The notes below the pieces were generated by a model. That model was not told the DNA's origin and did not search any database. It saw only the letters and a list, made by a program, of their open reading frames with translations. A stretch of 64,000 nt of DNA from Rhodothermaceae bacterium (GTDB lineage: Bacteria; Bacteroidota; Rhodothermia; Rhodothermales; Bin80): positions 1-64,000 of the forward strand of contig VXSC01000047.1 of NCBI GenBank assembly GCA_009838195.1, in the 5' to 3' direction. A program made the translations under genes and the position numbers. Of the stretch, positions 1 through 8,714 are shown piece by piece. Each line of letters starts with the position of its first letter. Position 1 is the first letter of the stretch.

Positions 1-2
1 GA

Positions 3-1004
3 ACGTGTGCGATCCTGGGGGTTGCCGCGAATGGGCTTGAGAATCCGATTCACCGGGATGAAATCACAGGTGGGTCGGCCGAAGTCCAGTTCATTCACAA
101 CGCGGTGATTCCGGTTCCGGTGGATGTATCTCTGGATGGTGCGCCGCTTGTTTCTGGATTGACCTTCCAGAATGCGACCGGGTACACGATGGTTAGTGCA
201 GGATCGCATGAGGTCCGGTTCCAGCCGTTGGGTGTTCCTGCCGAGCAGGGAATTACTGTTGAACTGCCGACGTTACAGGCCGATAAGAGTTATGCGGTCA
301 TCGCTCATGGCACGCTTGTCAGTAATGCTGTGAAGACGATTGAAACCAGAAAGACATCCACTGCCAGCAATATGGTGGAGGCGATTCTGGTCCATGGCTC
401 CGGGGATGCACCGGCGGTGAATGTCAATTTGCTGGATCCCTACAGCAATAACGACTTGGAGCGGATCGTCGCTAGGCAGCTTGCGTTTGACGGGACCACG
501 AAGTATCTCCAGTTTGATCCAGACTTTGTCAATCTCCAAGTGACCGGAGCGGACAACATGGAGATTGCGGTGTTCCAGTTGGATCTGTCAGGACGCCAGG
601 GCGAGGCTGTGATCTTGAACCTGTCGAATTTGGCGGCTGCACTGGAGGTCTACGGTGTAGATGTGAATGGCGATCGGGTTTCGAGCTTTGTCGTGACCGA
701 TGTCATCGACACGGAAGAACTTCCGACGGAGTTCACGCTGCACGGAAACTATCCGAACCCGTTCAATCCGTCGACCCGGATCCAGTTTGACCTGCCGGAG
801 ACGGCACAGGTGAGTCTGCAGATTGTGGACATGCTGGGTCGGGAAGTGATGACACTGCCGGCGAAGGAATTTGAAGCAGGAGCAAACCGGAGCATTGAGC
901 TCAACGCGGTGAATCTTGCCTCAGGGACCTACCTGTACCGGATGATTGCAACTGGTGCAGAGAGCAGGTATGTGAAGACAGGTCGCATGACACTGGTGAA
1001 GTAA
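3..1004 (+). CDS. Secreted DUF4397 protein with C-terminal sorting domain, 5'-partial
   Basis: The frame is open from base 3, so the gene begins outside the window. Two DUF4397-like modules are visible: one near VQFIHNAVIPVPVDVSLDG and one near AILVHGSGDAPAVNVNL. These are beta-rich extracellular domains of unknown role. The last 90 or so residues form a type IX secretion-type sorting domain: LHGNYPNPFNPSTRIQF, then MLGREV, then a GTYLYRM strand before the end. Such domains direct export across the outer membrane and are usually removed or anchored at the cell surface. The protein is therefore probably secreted or surface-bound. The ligand is unknown. A strong terminator follows directly, so the gene ends its transcript. 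Confidence 0.85.
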   Translation, partial: TCAILGVAANGLENPIHRDEITGGSAEVQFIHNAVIPVPVDVSLDGAPLVSGLTFQNATGYTMVSAGSHEVRFQPLGVPAEQGITVELPTLQADKSYAVIAHGTLVSNAVKTIETRKTSTASNMVEAILVHGSGDAPAVNVNLLDPYSNNDLERIVARQLAFDGTTKYLQFDPDFVNLQVTGADNMEIAVFQLDLSGRQGEAVILNLSNLAAALEVYGVDVNGDRVSSFVVTDVIDTEELPTEFTLHGNYPNPFNPSTRIQFDLPETAQVSLQIVDMLGREVMTLPAKEFEAGANRSIELNAVNLASGTYLYRMIATGAESRYVKTGRMTLVK

Positions 1005-1012
1005 GGCAGACT

Positions 1013-1029
1013 GAGTAGCTTAGCTACTC
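1013..1029. repeat. Perfect inverted repeat just after the stop codon
   Basis: The arms gagtagct (1013-1020) and agctactc (1022-1029) are perfect complements around a single base. The repeat lies 10 bases past the stop codon and 14 bases before the terminator stem. It could protect the 3' end of the mRNA or be a protein site; no function is proven. Confidence 0.5.
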
Positions 1030-1042
1030 GAGCTTCAACAAG

Positions 1043-1076
1043 GCGCCCCGGTACTGAAAAGTATCGGGGCGCTTTT
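1043..1076 (+). terminator. Rho-independent terminator
   Basis: A 12-base GC-rich stem (gcgccccggtac paired with gtatcggggcgc, one G-U pair) closes a 6-base loop and is followed by four T residues. It ends transcription of the secreted DUF4397 gene and insulates the conjugation genes that start about 300 bases later. The stretch 1077-1380 holds no gene I can support. Confidence 0.85.
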
Positions 1077-1380
1077 GGTTTAGGGGAGTTTTCCGAGGGT
1101 ATCACTGGGATTAATCTCTGTCAGTACAGCCCTTCGCGAGCTTTGGAAAAGGGCAGATTGTTCCGTATCATTTGGTCAGCCGGAAAGATCGGGTGGGAAC
1201 AGAACAAATCACATTGTGTGTGCCTAATCTTCAGGGGCTTCCATTAATTAGATCTACGCCAGAAGCTCACGAGTCAGGAGATTTTAACCCCACCTTACAT
1301 TTTTCTCAAACTGTAACAGAGAGTGCGCTTCTAAATGCCGCAGTTGCGTGTACCACAGGAAAACATCCATCTACACGCAA

Positions 1381-1704
1381 ATGCTACTTCATCGAATACG
1401 ATTCCTGTCCTCTGCAGTTGTGATCGGGTCTGTCATGGTCCTGCTTCCCGTCCTTGCCGATGCCAGCGGTGTCGGAGGTGTCAGGGTTGCAACCTCCACT
1501 GTATCCAAGATCGTTGGGTTGCTCACTGGTGACTTGGCCACGGCTGCGTTCCTCTTGATCATTGTTCTGGGCGGTCTCGCCTGGTGGGTAACCCGCTCCA
1601 GCCGTGCCGGCGAAATCCTCGGCCGGACCGTGATGGGGGCCGTAATCATCTTTGGAGCCGTCCAGATCAGTGAGTTCTTTTCCTTCCAGGGCGCTGTCAT
1701 CTAA
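1381..1704 (+). CDS. trbC: Conjugative pilin, TrbC/VirB2 family
   Basis: This small membrane protein of 107 residues has an N-terminal signal-type segment (residues about 8-24, ending LADASG) and two further hydrophobic stretches separated by a short polar loop, the standard VirB2/TrbC layout. Family members are processed and polymerised into the conjugative pilus. A GTG 33 bases upstream would add 11 residues; I prefer the ATG because the signal peptide then starts with a short positive region. It is the first gene of the trb series and its stop overlaps the next start. A TraF-type peptidase encoded at 14902-15468 may process it, possibly to a cyclic pilin as in RP4; that is an inference. 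Confidence 0.75.
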   Translation: MLLHRIRFLSSAVVIGSVMVLLPVLADASGVGGVRVATSTVSKIVGLLTGDLATAAFLLIIVLGGLAWWVTRSSRAGEILGRTVMGAVIIFGAVQISEFFSFQGAVI

Positions 1705-2033
1705 TGGAGAACATCCGTGACGCATTAGAGACGGCCCCCGTGCATACATCCCTCCAGCGTCGCCCCACCATGGGTGGATTACCACAGGATGCATTCCTGT
1801 TATTGGCGCTGATCATGATCACGATGGGGATTGCTTCACGCCTGGACCCAAAAGTCCTGGCGGGATGCGGCTTGGCATATTTTGCCCTGCTGCCGCTGCT
1901 TCGGAGGGTATTCGAAAAAGACCCATTCTTCATGGTTGTGCTGCCGCGGGCTCTGAGATATACCCCACGCTATCTGAGGCAGGAAAAAGAGGTCACGCGT
2001 CACTGGCGTGATCGTTTAGCACGAACGCGTTGA
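1704..2033 (+). CDS. trbD: Conjugation protein TrbD/VirB3
   Basis: The product has 109 residues with a hydrophobic hairpin at about residues 28-65 and a basic C-terminus, matching VirB3/TrbD inner-membrane proteins, which associate with the VirB4 ATPase and are needed for pilus assembly. Both ends are coupled: the ATG shares a base with the pilin stop codon (taatg), and its own TGA overlaps the ATG of trbE. Position between pilin and VirB4 is diagnostic in this family. No anomalies are seen. Confidence 0.75.
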   Translation: MENIRDALETAPVHTSLQRRPTMGGLPQDAFLLLALIMITMGIASRLDPKVLAGCGLAYFALLPLLRRVFEKDPFFMVVLPRALRYTPRYLRQEKEVTRHWRDRLARTR

Positions 2034-4456
2034 TGGATCCACTGACATTTGGAATCGGCACAGCCACGGGTGCCGGGACAATTTGGGCGATCAATCGGCT
2101 ACAGCACCTGAAAAGACCAGCCGAGGGACTTGGGGACCTTTTGGGCTGGGCATTCCTGATCGACGAAGGGGTCATCCTAATGAAAGACGGATCGTTTGTG
2201 AGCGGATTTGAACTTGATCCTCCCGATCTGGAAACGACCAGTGCAGCAGAAGCAAACAGCGTAACTGATACCGTTCATGATATGCTGATGCTGCCGGGAG
2301 AAGGATATGGGATTGAAGTCAATGTGCATCGTAGACATAGTACCGAGTATCCGATCCGGGGGAATCATGACTTCCCCACCGCCTCCCTGCAAGCCATGGA
2401 GAATGAAAGGCAAAGGCAATATCAGGAGACCGGAAGTCACTATAGCCTCAGGCGTACCGTCCTTTTTACCTACACCCCACCCCGCGAGCTTTGGTCACGA
2501 TGGGAAATCCCTATGATTCAAGGAGCTCAAAAGGAATTTGACTATGCACAGACCCTGTCTGGATTCAACCGCACCTTAAGTGAAGTTCGGGCACTGCTGG
2601 CCGGGCGGTTTCAAGTGACTCAACTAAGCAGCAGTACCCTCTTAACCGAATGTCACTGTGCACTCACCGGTCAGAATGAGCAAGTGGCCTCTCTTCCGAA
2701 CAGTTATCTCAGTCACACGCTTGCCTCTGATGATTTTCAGACGGGATTTTACCCGGTAATCGGAGGGCAGCATCTTTTTGTGGTTACGATTGCCTCACTC
2801 GGAATTCAGACTCAGGTCGGGGACGGGGCATTCTTTCATCATACTGAGGGCGAGGGTCGCTGGCACATGCGATTCATCGGCATAGATCGGCATACAGCCG
2901 GGCGTCGCATCAAGCGACTGCAAACCAGCTGGTTCCATCAACGACGGGGATTGCGAAAACTGATCGCGCCCGAGGAAGATGGGTTTGAAGATCAGGATGC
3001 CGTGGCCATGCAACACGAAACTGCCTCCGCATATGCAGAATCTGCCAGTGGCCGTGTCCGGTTTGGATACTTCACGAACACCTTCATCCTGCGTGACCCG
3101 CAGATGCAACGTGGCCTGACACGCAGTCAGACGCTTTTACAGGCTTTACGGGACCAGGGATATACGTGCGCTTTGGAATCAATCAACGCAACTGATGCCT
3201 TCATTGGATCGCTTCCCGGCCATGGTTATGCCAATCTCCGTCGTCCCCTTTTATCCAGTCGCAATATTGCACATTTATTCCCGGTCTCCGCACCGTGGAA
3301 AGGAAGTTCAACCTGCCCCAATCCCATGTTCCCGGATGGTAGCCCAGCACTGGCCTGTGCGCGAACGCCGGGCAGCATACCATTTATGGTGAATCTGTAC
3401 CAAGGAGATGTAGGGCACACGCTCGTCATTGGAGCAACTGGTGCTGGCAAGAGTGTGCTCGTTGGATGGCTGGCACTCAATTTTTTACGTTATCCAAAGA
3501 GCAGTGTCCATGTCTTTGATATAGGACGATCTCATCAGATCCCCTGCATGGCTGCAGATGGGACTCACTTTTCATTTGGAACTACAAATCCATTGCAGCC
3601 CCTTCGCCATATTCACGAAGAAGGCGAGAGGTTATGGGCATTAACCTGGCTGGAGACAATCTATGACCTTGCAAACGAGTTGCCAAATGCAGATGGGCGC
3701 TTAGCACTTGCAGATACACTCAATCTCCTTTGTCAATCGCCACCAGAACATCGAACCCTGTCCGCATTTCATCTTCTGTCGCCGCAGCCGTTGCAAAGCA
3801 CGATAGTGCGGTATACTGCAGACAGACCCTATGGTCGACTCTTTGATGGGGATAAAGGAGCGGAAGCGTCCGCACGTATGCAGGTCTATGAACTGGGTCC
3901 AGTACTGGACCAGGGGGATGCCGTTGTGGTTCCCCTGCTTCTGGCACTGTTTCGATCCATTGAGCGCACATTGGACGGGTCCCCAACACTGATTGTGATT
4001 GAGGAGGCCTGGGCAGCTCTTTTACGGTCCCGTTTTGCAGAGCGAATCAAGGCCTGGCTTCTGACACTCAGAAAACATAACGCAGCCGTCCTTCTGGTCG
4101 CCCATTCACCGTCTCAGATTGCTGCCCTCCCGAATGCAGCCCTGATTACGGAGTCATGCCCAACTAAAATTATTCTCCCCAACCCAGAGGCACGGACCGG
4201 AGAAGGGGCAGCTATGTACCGGGCATTGGATCTAAGCCCACGTGCAATCCACATGGTTTCCTCCGCAAAACCAAAGCGAGAGTATTTCTATAAGAGTCCA
4301 GCGGGAAGCCGGCTCTTTGAACTGAATCTTGGGGCGATCGCACGCACATTGCTGATGCCGCTACCCGGCATGAGCGCGGAAGACTCCCGTGCCCACATTC
4401 AGGAAGCCATTCACGATCACGGACACGATTTCTTTCACCATATCAAGTACTCATGA
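2033..4456 (+). CDS. trbE: Conjugation ATPase TrbE/VirB4
   Basis: This 807-residue ATPase powers substrate transfer and pilus assembly at the inner-membrane face of the type IV secretion system. A Walker A motif GATGAGKS lies near residue 467 and a Walker B segment LIVIEEAWAALL near residue 652, followed by the typical HSPSQI region. The N-terminal half has the VirB4/CagE layout. Length matches the TrbE family. The ATG at 2033 overlaps the trbD stop; a TTG three bases earlier is also possible. The end overlaps trbJ by four bases (ATGA). Confidence 0.9.
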   Translation: MDPLTFGIGTATGAGTIWAINRLQHLKRPAEGLGDLLGWAFLIDEGVILMKDGSFVSGFELDPPDLETTSAAEANSVTDTVHDMLMLPGEGYGIEVNVHRRHSTEYPIRGNHDFPTASLQAMENERQRQYQETGSHYSLRRTVLFTYTPPRELWSRWEIPMIQGAQKEFDYAQTLSGFNRTLSEVRALLAGRFQVTQLSSSTLLTECHCALTGQNEQVASLPNSYLSHTLASDDFQTGFYPVIGGQHLFVVTIASLGIQTQVGDGAFFHHTEGEGRWHMRFIGIDRHTAGRRIKRLQTSWFHQRRGLRKLIAPEEDGFEDQDAVAMQHETASAYAESASGRVRFGYFTNTFILRDPQMQRGLTRSQTLLQALRDQGYTCALESINATDAFIGSLPGHGYANLRRPLLSSRNIAHLFPVSAPWKGSSTCPNPMFPDGSPALACARTPGSIPFMVNLYQGDVGHTLVIGATGAGKSVLVGWLALNFLRYPKSSVHVFDIGRSHQIPCMAADGTHFSFGTTNPLQPLRHIHEEGERLWALTWLETIYDLANELPNADGRLALADTLNLLCQSPPEHRTLSAFHLLSPQPLQSTIVRYTADRPYGRLFDGDKGAEASARMQVYELGPVLDQGDAVVVPLLLALFRSIERTLDGSPTLIVIEEAWAALLRSRFAERIKAWLLTLRKHNAAVLLVAHSPSQIAALPNAALITESCPTKIILPNPEARTGEGAAMYRALDLSPRAIHMVSSAKPKREYFYKSPAGSRLFELNLGAIARTLLMPLPGMSAEDSRAHIQEAIHDHGHDFFHHIKYS

Positions 4457-5196
4457 AACGCTTACTGTTATTGATCCTGCTGATTGGGAATGCGACCGGA
4501 AGCCGGGCGCAACTCCCTGTCGTTGATGTAGCCGTCCTAGCAGAAACCATCGCAACCGTTGCCGAGCTTCGCCAACAGGTAGACTTGCTCTTAAAAGAGG
4601 TCGCACTGTCCACAGAAATCAAACAGAACACCAAAGTACACTTGCACAGGTACGAGCGCGCTCTGTCGAAACGCGGCCTCATTCCGATGGAGGGACTCGG
4701 GACGTATGTTCGGAAGATCCGACAGGCACATGAGACGGCTCATGGCATGACCTGGGAGAACCCGGAAAAATTTCGGAGGACCTTTCTGATGTATCAGAAT
4801 CCGCCGGATCCGTTGGCAGCCCAAAAGGCTGCGCATGAGCAAACGATGTCGACACTCCATGGGACGCTAGCATCTCTACAGGTTCATAATCACTCTGTCG
4901 ATCAAGCACACGAAGAGCTGGAGCGCCTGAAACAGGAAATCATTCATGCCAAGGAGCCCCAAGAGATGCGTGATGTACAGGCAAACCTTCAGGTTGTACA
5001 TGCCCGCGAACTATTGCTCACCCGACAGGCATTTATGACACTGGTGAATCTGGAGGCGGTCCGCGCTGCTGAAGCGGTCAGTCAAAAAGCACAGGAACGC
5101 ATGCGCTATGATGCGTTCGTGGGAAGTGCTGAATGGTTGGGAGATCCTACCCGTTATGATGTGAAGCGCTTCTTGAAAATGCCCGAAACTCCATAA
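4453..5196 (+). CDS. trbJ: Conjugation protein TrbJ/VirB5-like
   Basis: The 247-residue product has a signal peptide (MKRLLLLILLIGNATGSRAQ) and a long, mostly helical body rich in Gln, Glu and Leu (residues about 35-60 and 130-215), as in TrbJ/VirB5 proteins that decorate the pilus tip or act in the periplasm. The gene sits in the usual place between trbE and trbL and overlaps trbE by four bases. Sequence in this family is poorly conserved, so the call rests on signal peptide, coiled-coil character and synteny. Confidence 0.7.
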   Translation: MKRLLLLILLIGNATGSRAQLPVVDVAVLAETIATVAELRQQVDLLLKEVALSTEIKQNTKVHLHRYERALSKRGLIPMEGLGTYVRKIRQAHETAHGMTWENPEKFRRTFLMYQNPPDPLAAQKAAHEQTMSTLHGTLASLQVHNHSVDQAHEELERLKQEIIHAKEPQEMRDVQANLQVVHARELLLTRQAFMTLVNLEAVRAAEAVSQKAQERMRYDAFVGSAEWLGDPTRYDVKRFLKMPETP

Positions 5197-5247
5197 CAGG
5201 CACCGAAATACCCCAGTACGGGCCCCCTACCCCAGTGATCCAACTGC

Positions 5248-6156
5248 ATGCAAGCACAACAAGCCATACAGAACTGTGCACCCACGATGTTTTTCGATTG
5301 TGCACAGGAAGTTTTTCGACTGACCACAGAGGCTTGGCTGACCCGTGCGCTGGATGCAGCACAGACACTCTTTCTCAGTTTGGCACTCCTGGAGATTGTG
5401 GTAACCGGCTATATGGTTTGGGCCGGGCGTGGAAAACAGGGGGGAGATCTCATCAGCCAGTTTGCGCTCAAGATTGGCCTATTGGCCTTCGTACTCGGGC
5501 TCTTATCCACCTACCACAGATGGTTGCCCATGATCGCACAGGGGTTCGGGGAAACCGCAGTCTATATCGGTGGCAGCGATGTCTCGCACCTATCCCCTAC
5601 CCATCTCTTAAATGTTGGACTAAGCATGTTGCTCAGTGTTATGCAATCCGTAGGGTTGACCTCTGATCTTGTGACCTCTCTGGCCGTGATTCCGGCACTT
5701 ATCATGCTGCTGTGCTTTGTTGCACTTGCAGCACATCTACTTGTGACGATGATTGAGAGCTATGTGGTTGTCACGGGTGGACTCTTCTTTGTCGGTTTTA
5801 TGGCATTTCGCGGAACGGCTCCTCTCGGCGAAGGATACCTGAAGTATGTGGTCTATATCGGAGTCAAGCTGTTTTTCATTATCCTAATCGCGGGGATTGC
5901 CGCCTCAATCGGGGATGATATGGTGGCACTCCTGCAGTCATATGATAATCTGTGGCTGACGGCTTTCGAGCAGCTGTTCTCCCAAAATCCTGGCGGTGTT
6001 GTGGGCGCGGTGTCTTCCCGGCTGGGGTTTCTATGGTCTATGACGGCAGTGGCTATCTTGTTGGCTGGCTTGGGGCTTCATATGCCTGGACGGATTGCAA
6101 CACAGTTGAGTAATGGCCTGACGATCAATTTCAAGCGTGCACTGGGGAACCTGTAA
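5248..6156 (+). CDS. trbL: Conjugation inner-membrane channel protein TrbL/VirB6
   Basis: This polytopic membrane protein of 302 residues has about six hydrophobic segments, including stretches around residues 45-60, 75-90, 150-175, 180-195 and 205-225. It ends in a short basic tail. TrbL/VirB6 proteins line the inner-membrane translocation path for DNA and relaxase. It lies between trbJ (51-base gap) and trbF (2-base gap), as in RP4-type clusters. It is shorter than RP4 TrbL, lacking the long hydrophilic C-terminal tail. Confidence 0.8.
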   Translation: MQAQQAIQNCAPTMFFDCAQEVFRLTTEAWLTRALDAAQTLFLSLALLEIVVTGYMVWAGRGKQGGDLISQFALKIGLLAFVLGLLSTYHRWLPMIAQGFGETAVYIGGSDVSHLSPTHLLNVGLSMLLSVMQSVGLTSDLVTSLAVIPALIMLLCFVALAAHLLVTMIESYVVVTGGLFFVGFMAFRGTAPLGEGYLKYVVYIGVKLFFIILIAGIAASIGDDMVALLQSYDNLWLTAFEQLFSQNPGGVVGAVSSRLGFLWSMTAVAILLAGLGLHMPGRIATQLSNGLTINFKRALGNL

Positions 6157-6158
6157 TC

Positions 6159-6821
6159 ATGGTGAAGGAAGGCCACCCGTATCTGGAGGGGAGATATGCA
6201 TTCGAGCGGCTCTTTGGCGATCTCGCCCGAGGCAGACGCTCCTGGCAGTCCGTAGCCTTTCTTGCACTGCTGCTGAATCTCGTACTCACTGCGGGATATA
6301 TCCATTTGGCTTCACAGCAGAAGGTGGTCCCGTATGTGGTGGAACTGGATGCTCTGGGTGAGATGCGCGCAGTGGGCGAACTATCGGTGCGCGATGTGCC
6401 AGAGCGAGCAATCACCTCCACGCTGCGCAGATTTGTACATAACCTGCGAACGGTTCCTACCGATGCCCGTCTGTTGAATGTACGCCTACAGGATGCACGT
6501 ACGCATGTGCATGGCCGCGCTGCAAAGACACTGGTAACGGACCTAGATCGTGATCGGGAAAACCTGGAACGTATGCTTGAGCGTGGGGACACCCGTTATG
6601 TGACCGAAATCACCAGCGTCCTAAAGGTACCCGGCGAAGGGATCTTGTACCGGGTATCCTGGCGAGAACTCCTCCGGGTTGGGCATGAGGAGCGCGTATC
6701 GGCATACGAAGGGCATTTTCAGGTTCGAGTTAAATCTCCAGAAGATGAAGAAACGCTGGACAATAATCCACTTGGCATCTACATCATGGACTACGCACTG
6801 ACAGAAGTGAGCACGCTCTAG
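6159..6821 (+). CDS. trbF: Conjugation assembly protein TrbF/VirB8
   Basis: The 220-residue protein has a cytoplasmic N-terminus, a single membrane helix (about residues 30-50) and a periplasmic VirB8/TrbF domain beginning at KVVPYVVELDALGE, which is a typical family opening. VirB8 proteins are bitopic scaffolds that nucleate the secretion complex. The C-terminal part ends with the NPLGIYIMDY signature strand. The gene is the last of the first trb block; an intergenic stretch with inverted repeats follows before the DNA-processing genes. Confidence 0.85.
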   Translation: MVKEGHPYLEGRYAFERLFGDLARGRRSWQSVAFLALLLNLVLTAGYIHLASQQKVVPYVVELDALGEMRAVGELSVRDVPERAITSTLRRFVHNLRTVPTDARLLNVRLQDARTHVHGRAAKTLVTDLDRDRENLERMLERGDTRYVTEITSVLKVPGEGILYRVSWRELLRVGHEERVSAYEGHFQVRVKSPEDEETLDNNPLGIYIMDYALTEVSTL

Positions 6822-6840
6822 TTGAGACAAGCTGAGGGCG

Positions 6841-6873
6841 GTAGGCTTTTGCAAGATAGCGAAAGTGACCTAC
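6841..6873. promoter_or_regulatory. Bulged hairpin, candidate oriT arm or weak terminator
   Basis: The arm gtaggcttttgc (6841-6852) pairs with gcgaaagtgacctac (6859-6873), leaving a 3-base bulge and a 6-base loop. It lies between trbF and the relaxosome genes. No U-tract follows, so it is not a typical terminator. MOBP origins often carry such arms near the relaxase operon. Confidence 0.4.
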
Positions 6874-6952
6874 AAGATGTGTCTTCCATCAACTCCCCCC
6901 TCTCCGTCTGCTTTGTTCAAAGAGTAACATTTTAATGGCTTGGTTTGCCATC

Positions 6953-6970
6953 CTTGTGCGTACGTACAAG
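6953..6970. promoter_or_regulatory. 18-base near-perfect palindrome before the RHH gene
   Basis: The sequence cttgtgcgtacgtacaag is self-complementary except for one pair. It partly overlaps catccttg (6949-6956), which resembles the P-type nick-region core with one extra base. It could be the binding site for the downstream ribbon-helix-helix protein, part of oriT, or both. Confidence 0.4.
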
Positions 6971-6990
6971 AAACTATCCAACCCCCGGTC

Positions 6991-7290
6991 GTGGACAAAA
7001 AAGAGCCAGCAATTAAGGTTACTGTTAGTACTCGTCTAACACTACAACAGAGGCAGGTGCTAGAGCGCCGGGCACAAAGTATGGGTATGAATTTATCGGC
7101 TTTCTTACGGGGTTTCATTACGAACTCCAAACGAACTGTCGAAGAGATCCTGGCCCGCGAATGGGTATCGGTTGCACTCCAGCTTCGAAAATTGCAATCC
7201 GGTGATAGTGACGACACAGAATTCCAAAGGATTCTGGAACAGCTGAAACAACTCATTCAGCGTACAACTTCGGGGCGGGACACAGATTAG
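6991..7290 (+). CDS. Ribbon-helix-helix relaxosome accessory protein, MobC/TraJ-like
   Basis: This small protein opens with a strand and helix pair, IKVTVSTRLTLQQRQVLERR and then MGMNLSAFLRGFI, the pattern of ribbon-helix-helix DNA-binding proteins that help a relaxase bind oriT and often repress their own operon. A basic or polar C-terminal helix follows. The start is uncertain: GTG at 6991 leaves the fold intact, and a TTG at 6940 would add 17 residues that run through a palindrome. It is encoded 9 bases before the relaxase, which supports the relaxosome role. Confidence 0.65.
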   Translation: MDKKEPAIKVTVSTRLTLQQRQVLERRAQSMGMNLSAFLRGFITNSKRTVEEILAREWVSVALQLRKLQSGDSDDTEFQRILEQLKQLIQRTTSGRDTD

Positions 7291-7299
7291 GATATTTCG

Positions 7300-8298
7300 A
7301 TGATTTGTGCGAGTCGACTATCACAAAACTTTCATGCGGTTGCCCGCTATCTGGAGTCACCTAAATCCCATCGCGAGGATCGTGTCCGGGTTGCATGGAT
7401 TGAAGGGCGTAATGTGATCTCTGATGAAAATCTTCAGGCCGCCGCCCGAGAAATGAATCTGATTGCAACAGCAGACCCCCGTGTCAGACGCCCGGTTCTG
7501 CACATGTCCATCTCCTGGGCACCGGATGATGATCCGACCAGAAGTCAAATGGCGGAAGTGTCCGACCGGGTACTTGCAAAGCTCAACCTTCAGGAGCATC
7601 AGGCTATGCTTGTTGCGCATGGGGATGAACACTATGCGCATGTGCATGCGATAGCGAATCGTGTTCACCCAATCACTCGGCGGACTCGCACGTTGGGTTT
7701 CTTTTACAGGGACATAGAGGAAACACTGCGAAAAGTGGAGCGAGAAATGAACTTCCGCGAAACTCCAGGGCATCGTTATCAACTTCCAGGACAAGTTCCC
7801 CCGGATCGGCGTGAATCGCTTTCCAAACATGCTCACAAAGCGACCCAGTCAAGAGGAGAGGTGCCGTTTCAGGTGCTCGTGCGTGATGCTGCAGAGACAG
7901 ACTTTGATGCAGCGAGCAGTTGGGAGAATTTACACGCACGGCTTGATCAACACGGACTCCGGCTATTACCCAGAGGAAGCGGCCTGGTGGTAACCGATGG
8001 TCATGAATACGCAAAATGCAGCAGCGTTGCCAAGAACGCCTCTCTACGTAAACTGGAAGCACGCTTTGGTGAATCCTGGCGCAGCGCCGAGGATATCTCG
8101 CTAGGTCAACAGGTCCAGAAACTCAAGCGAGTGAAGATTACGGACCTAACCGCAATCGGTAGACAATCTATCGCCCGTGAATTCATACAGTTGGACAAGA
8201 AAGCACCTGGACTCAAGGCCAAACTAGGCCAAGCAATCTACCAGTCATTGAAAGTGCTGGCAAATGACGAAAGACAACGAGGGGATCTTGGACTCTAA
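7300..8298 (+). CDS. MOBP-type relaxase
   Basis: The 332-residue protein nicks DNA at oriT and is transferred attached to the strand. A likely catalytic Tyr17 sits in ARYLES. Motif II is near H68 (HMSIS). The metal-binding motif III is H114-V-H116-AIAN-RVH, matching the relaxase/mobilisation nuclease family (PF03432-like). The rest, from about residue 170, is helical and less conserved. Its gene lies inside the trb series, between trbF and trbG, rather than in a separate mobilisation operon. It overlaps the next gene by 35 bases in another frame. Which subfamily of MOBP it belongs to cannot be settled by eye. Confidence 0.8.
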   Translation: MICASRLSQNFHAVARYLESPKSHREDRVRVAWIEGRNVISDENLQAAAREMNLIATADPRVRRPVLHMSISWAPDDDPTRSQMAEVSDRVLAKLNLQEHQAMLVAHGDEHYAHVHAIANRVHPITRRTRTLGFFYRDIEETLRKVEREMNFRETPGHRYQLPGQVPPDRRESLSKHAHKATQSRGEVPFQVLVRDAAETDFDAASSWENLHARLDQHGLRLLPRGSGLVVTDGHEYAKCSSVAKNASLRKLEARFGESWRSAEDISLGQQVQKLKRVKITDLTAIGRQSIAREFIQLDKKAPGLKAKLGQAIYQSLKVLANDERQRGDLGL

Positions 8299-8632
8299 AC
8301 CCCGTAGTCTCCGAGACCGAGCACAGAAAGTCTCAACGGATCATATCCGCAAGGAGTTGGCACCGGTTCTTGAGGCACTCAAAGGAAATCAAATGGACCT
8401 GCAAACCTGTGTCCGTCAAATGAAGATGCTTCTGCATGTCCAACAGGAGCCTTGGAAAAAAGCGGGGACGATGTTGTGGGGGATTGTTCTGGGCGTGCTC
8501 CTGTTTGCACTGCTACAGCCCAGAGTTCAGTACACCCATGATGCATGTGCACTGGGAAATAAGATCATGGCAGCCTCGTCGACATTGTCCGACTCCGAAC
8601 TTGCCCTGATCGAAAGAATCGCCAGCGAGTGA
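8264..8632 (+). CDS. Small membrane protein of the conjugation cluster
   Basis: This 122-residue protein has a basic N-terminal half and a single membrane helix (TMLWGIVLGVLLFALLQ, about residues 68-86), then a short C-terminal tail with one Cys. It starts inside the relaxase 3' end, so the two are probably translated together. I do not recognise the family. Placement between relaxase and trbG suggests a role in docking the relaxosome to the membrane, or it could be an exclusion or lysis-type accessory; this is inference from context only. Confidence 0.6.
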   Translation: MTKDNEGILDSKPRSLRDRAQKVSTDHIRKELAPVLEALKGNQMDLQTCVRQMKMLLHVQQEPWKKAGTMLWGIVLGVLLFALLQPRVQYTHDACALGNKIMAASSTLSDSELALIERIASE

Positions 8633-8714
8633 TCTTGCCTACCTCGTAGCAATCGATCCGGGGCATCTGGTGTACAGCTACGTATGACCTCATCATCTTA
8701 CAAAGGCGAATAAC

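Noticed and set aside
1172-1423. 83-residue plus-strand frame before trbC
   Set aside because: Composition looks random, there is no family resemblance and it overlaps the pilin gene start in another frame.
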